NCBI GenBank assembly: GCA_965657965.1
Contig: CBFHQM010000046.1
Span: 1 to 7,373, forward strand
Length of the DNA: 7,373 nucleotides
From: UBA8752 sp965657965
Lineage (GTDB): Bacteria; Bacteroidota; Bacteroidia; Flavobacteriales_D; Sanyastnellaceae
Direction of reading: 5' to 3'
Made by a program: the position numbers and the translations under genes. The notes beneath the pieces are model-generated. The model was not told where the DNA came from, did no database searches, and saw only the letters and a list, made by a program, of their open reading frames with translations. Shown here one piece after another: positions 5,952 through 7,373 of this stretch (within the stretch, counting starts at the first letter, position 1; every line of letters begins with the position of its first letter).

Positions 5952-7373
5952 TTAGAGACAAGCGTTGCCGAAGTTGCCGAGCAAGAGCAGGACGTCGGCC
6001 ACAGTGACGAGTCCGTCTGCATTGAGGTCGCCCACGCAATTTCCGCAAGCGCCGAGGGCTTCTTCGCCGTCTGGGCAGCCATTGTTGTTGGTGTCGGCCA
6101 GCAGCGGATTGGTGGTGCCAATGGAGGCTTCGAGCCCGTCGGTGAGTCCATCGCCGTCGGTGTCGGCAGCATTGGGGTCTGTTCCCAGTGCGATTTCCTC
6201 GATGTCGGTGAGGCCGTCTTCATCGCTGTCCATAGATGCCAAGCCCAACACCATCAGGTCGGCCACCACAGGGAAGTGGTCGGAGGCGCCACCGGTGTCG
6301 CCGCTGAGCAACCCTGCATCGTTCAAAATTTCGATGGGCATGCCTTCGGTGCGCATAACGTAGGCGTGTTCCAAGGAAAGGATCGCATCGGAATAGAGCA
6401 GGAAGTCGAGGCGACCTGGCGGGTAGTTGCCGTTGCCATCGTCGCGCCAAGTATAGGTGAATGGTGCGTGCGTGTGAAGTGGGATCGCGTCGGCCCATGG
6501 GGTGTCGTCCCAATCCGGGGCCGCGGGATTTCCATAAGTATTGGTCTGGACGATGTCGCCTTCGATCAGTGTTTGGAGTTGTTGGGCATACCCCACCAGG
6601 TTGAGGTCGCCGGCATACACGATCGGCGTTTGGGTGGGCACTTCGCCCCCGGGCGCTGTTTCGTCGCGAACCCAGGCCATCATCTCGTCGACCTGATCTT
6701 GTCTTCCATCGTCGTTGGCGCAGCAGGAAAGGTGGCTGTTGATGAAGAGCATGGGGCCGCCAAACTCAGTGGGGACATCGACCAGCACAGGCGTTTGGCG
6801 GGTAATGCCATTCCACGTTTGCAACACGGGCCAGATGGCGGCTGTGATGAGGTCTCCATTCTTGTGGGCATGCCAGCCCTCAGCAGTGCCGGTGGGCAGC
6901 CAACTGTCCAGCAGGTCTTTGACTTGAGTGGCGGAGGTGTTGCCGCATTCGCTAAAGAGGTAAACGTCGGCGTCAATGGCCTGGACAATGCGCTCAAAGC
7001 GGGGTTGTCGGTTGGCATTGGTCAATCCATTGCCGAGGACATTGTAGGCGCAGGTCCTCACCACAGGAAGTCCGGGCCGCGCTAGGCCGATTGCATCAAC
7101 GGGCGGGCCCACGTTGTCGTCGAACACATACACGAAGTCCTCGCCGGCGTCAGGCATGAACTCGGCCCCGATGGTTTCGCGGAAGAGCAGGCGGATGGTG
7201 TCCTGCGGAAACAGAGGGTGCACGCCGTCGGGCACGGCATCACGACGCAGGGCGATCTCGAATTCGGAACTGGTCACGGTGGGGGCCGGATGGAATCCGA
7301 TCTCGGAGAAGTTGGCTGTGGTGGCTGGCACGACATCGTAATAGGCGAAGAGGTCGTTGAAATCGATACCGAG
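5952..7373 (-). CDS. Secreted endonuclease/exonuclease/phosphatase-fold protein with calcium repeats and dockerin-like end (5' partial)
   Basis: Seen: 473 codons to a TAA; the frame is open to the window edge, so the N-terminus, including any signal peptide, is missing. Residues count from the edge. Residues 1-90 form an unrecognised, probably beta-rich domain (GIDFNDLFAYYD..., IGFHPAPTVTSSEFEIAL). Residues 103-376 are the EEP fold (PF03372): YNVLGNG (Asn111), FSECGN (Glu142), NSHLSCC (His214), YAGDLNLVG (Asp256, Asn258), GRLDFLLYSD (Asp323) and SDHFPVV (Asp365, His366). These match the metal-binding and catalytic positions, so it is probably an active phosphodiesterase or nuclease; the substrate is unknown. 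Residues 382-438 hold three EF-hand-like repeats (DSDEDGLTDIEE, DTDGDGLTDGLE, DTNNNGCPDGEE). The end is dockerin-like (GDLNADGLVTVADVLLLLGNFG). The adjacent Cys-Cys after the catalytic His is a possible disulfide or family mark. No T9SS sorting domain is seen. Inferred to act outside the cell. Confidence 0.85.
   Translation of the reverse strand, partial: LGIDFNDLFAYYDVVPATTANFSEIGFHPAPTVTSSEFEIALRRDAVPDGVHPLFPQDTIRLLFRETIGAEFMPDAGEDFVYVFDDNVGPPVDAIGLARPGLPVVRTCAYNVLGNGLTNANRQPRFERIVQAIDADVYLFSECGNTSATQVKDLLDSWLPTGTAEGWHAHKNGDLITAAIWPVLQTWNGITRQTPVLVDVPTEFGGPMLFINSHLSCCANDDGRQDQVDEMMAWVRDETAPGGEVPTQTPIVYAGDLNLVGYAQQLQTLIEGDIVQTNTYGNPAAPDWDDTPWADAIPLHTHAPFTYTWRDDGNGNYPPGRLDFLLYSDAILSLEHAYVMRTEGMPIEILNDAGLLSGDTGGASDHFPVVADLMVLGLASMDSDEDGLTDIEEIALGTDPNAADTDGDGLTDGLEASIGTTNPLLADTNNNGCPDGEEALGACGNCVGDLNADGLVTVADVLLLLGNFGNACL

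Noticed and set aside
6276..7085. 269-codon open frame on the plus strand opposite the nuclease-like gene
   Set aside because: It is a shadow of a well-supported minus-strand gene; the translation has no family motifs or secretion signal.
7329..7331. GTG as the start of the nuclease-like gene
   Set aside because: The frame is open upstream to the window edge with protein-like sequence (GIDFNDLFAYYD), and no signal peptide follows the GTG. It is an internal Val codon.

Overview
The window looks like a stretch of chromosome from a free-living member of the Bacteroidota, most likely a Flavobacteriales-type lineage. The evidence is three proteins with the FISUMP domain (TIGR02145 type: CWF.xNLR ... 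YGxLYN ... CPxGWHxP ... GFSALPGGxR ... WWTS ... RCxQ), Cys/Asp repeats of the GCxDxxAxNxDxxAxxDxGSCxY kind, dockerin-like and thrombospondin type 3-like calcium-binding repeats on secreted proteins, absence of Shine-Dalgarno sequences before the starts, and one promoter candidate close to the Bacteroidota TTG/TAnnTTTG pattern. This placement is inference from protein style. No rRNA, tRNA, CRISPR array or insertion sequence was seen.

Left part (1-3745): a cluster of three secreted FISUMP proteins. Two lie on the minus strand as a tight pair, 3 nt apart (459 aa, then 423 aa). The third, a 295-aa lipoprotein, diverges from them on the plus strand. The 423-aa gene ends at a TAG inside its FISUMP domain. 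The same frame goes on past the TAG with recognisable FISUMP sequence (YGLLYN...) to the window edge, so this copy looks broken by a nonsense change, or is read through. All three are probably cell-surface or extracellular proteins of unknown role.

Middle part (3810-5921): a minus-strand pair encodes a sulfotransferase of the PAPS-dependent fold and a small DinB/YfiT-fold protein. They share a 4-nt ATGA stop/start overlap, so they are probably translationally coupled. A 205-nt divergent intergenic region follows, with two neighbouring inverted repeats built on TGAC/GTCA half-sites and a candidate promoter, and then a plus-strand four-helix membrane protein of the DUF1761 family.

Right part (5952-7373): a minus-strand gene, cut at its 5' end by the window edge, for a secreted endonuclease/exonuclease/phosphatase-fold protein with an apparently intact catalytic set, three EF-hand-like calcium repeats and a C-terminal dockerin-like segment.

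The window shows no clearly defined new multi-gene system. The points most worth checking are the in-frame stop at 36-38, the coupled sulfotransferase-DinB pair, and the twin palindromes between 5325 and 5365.
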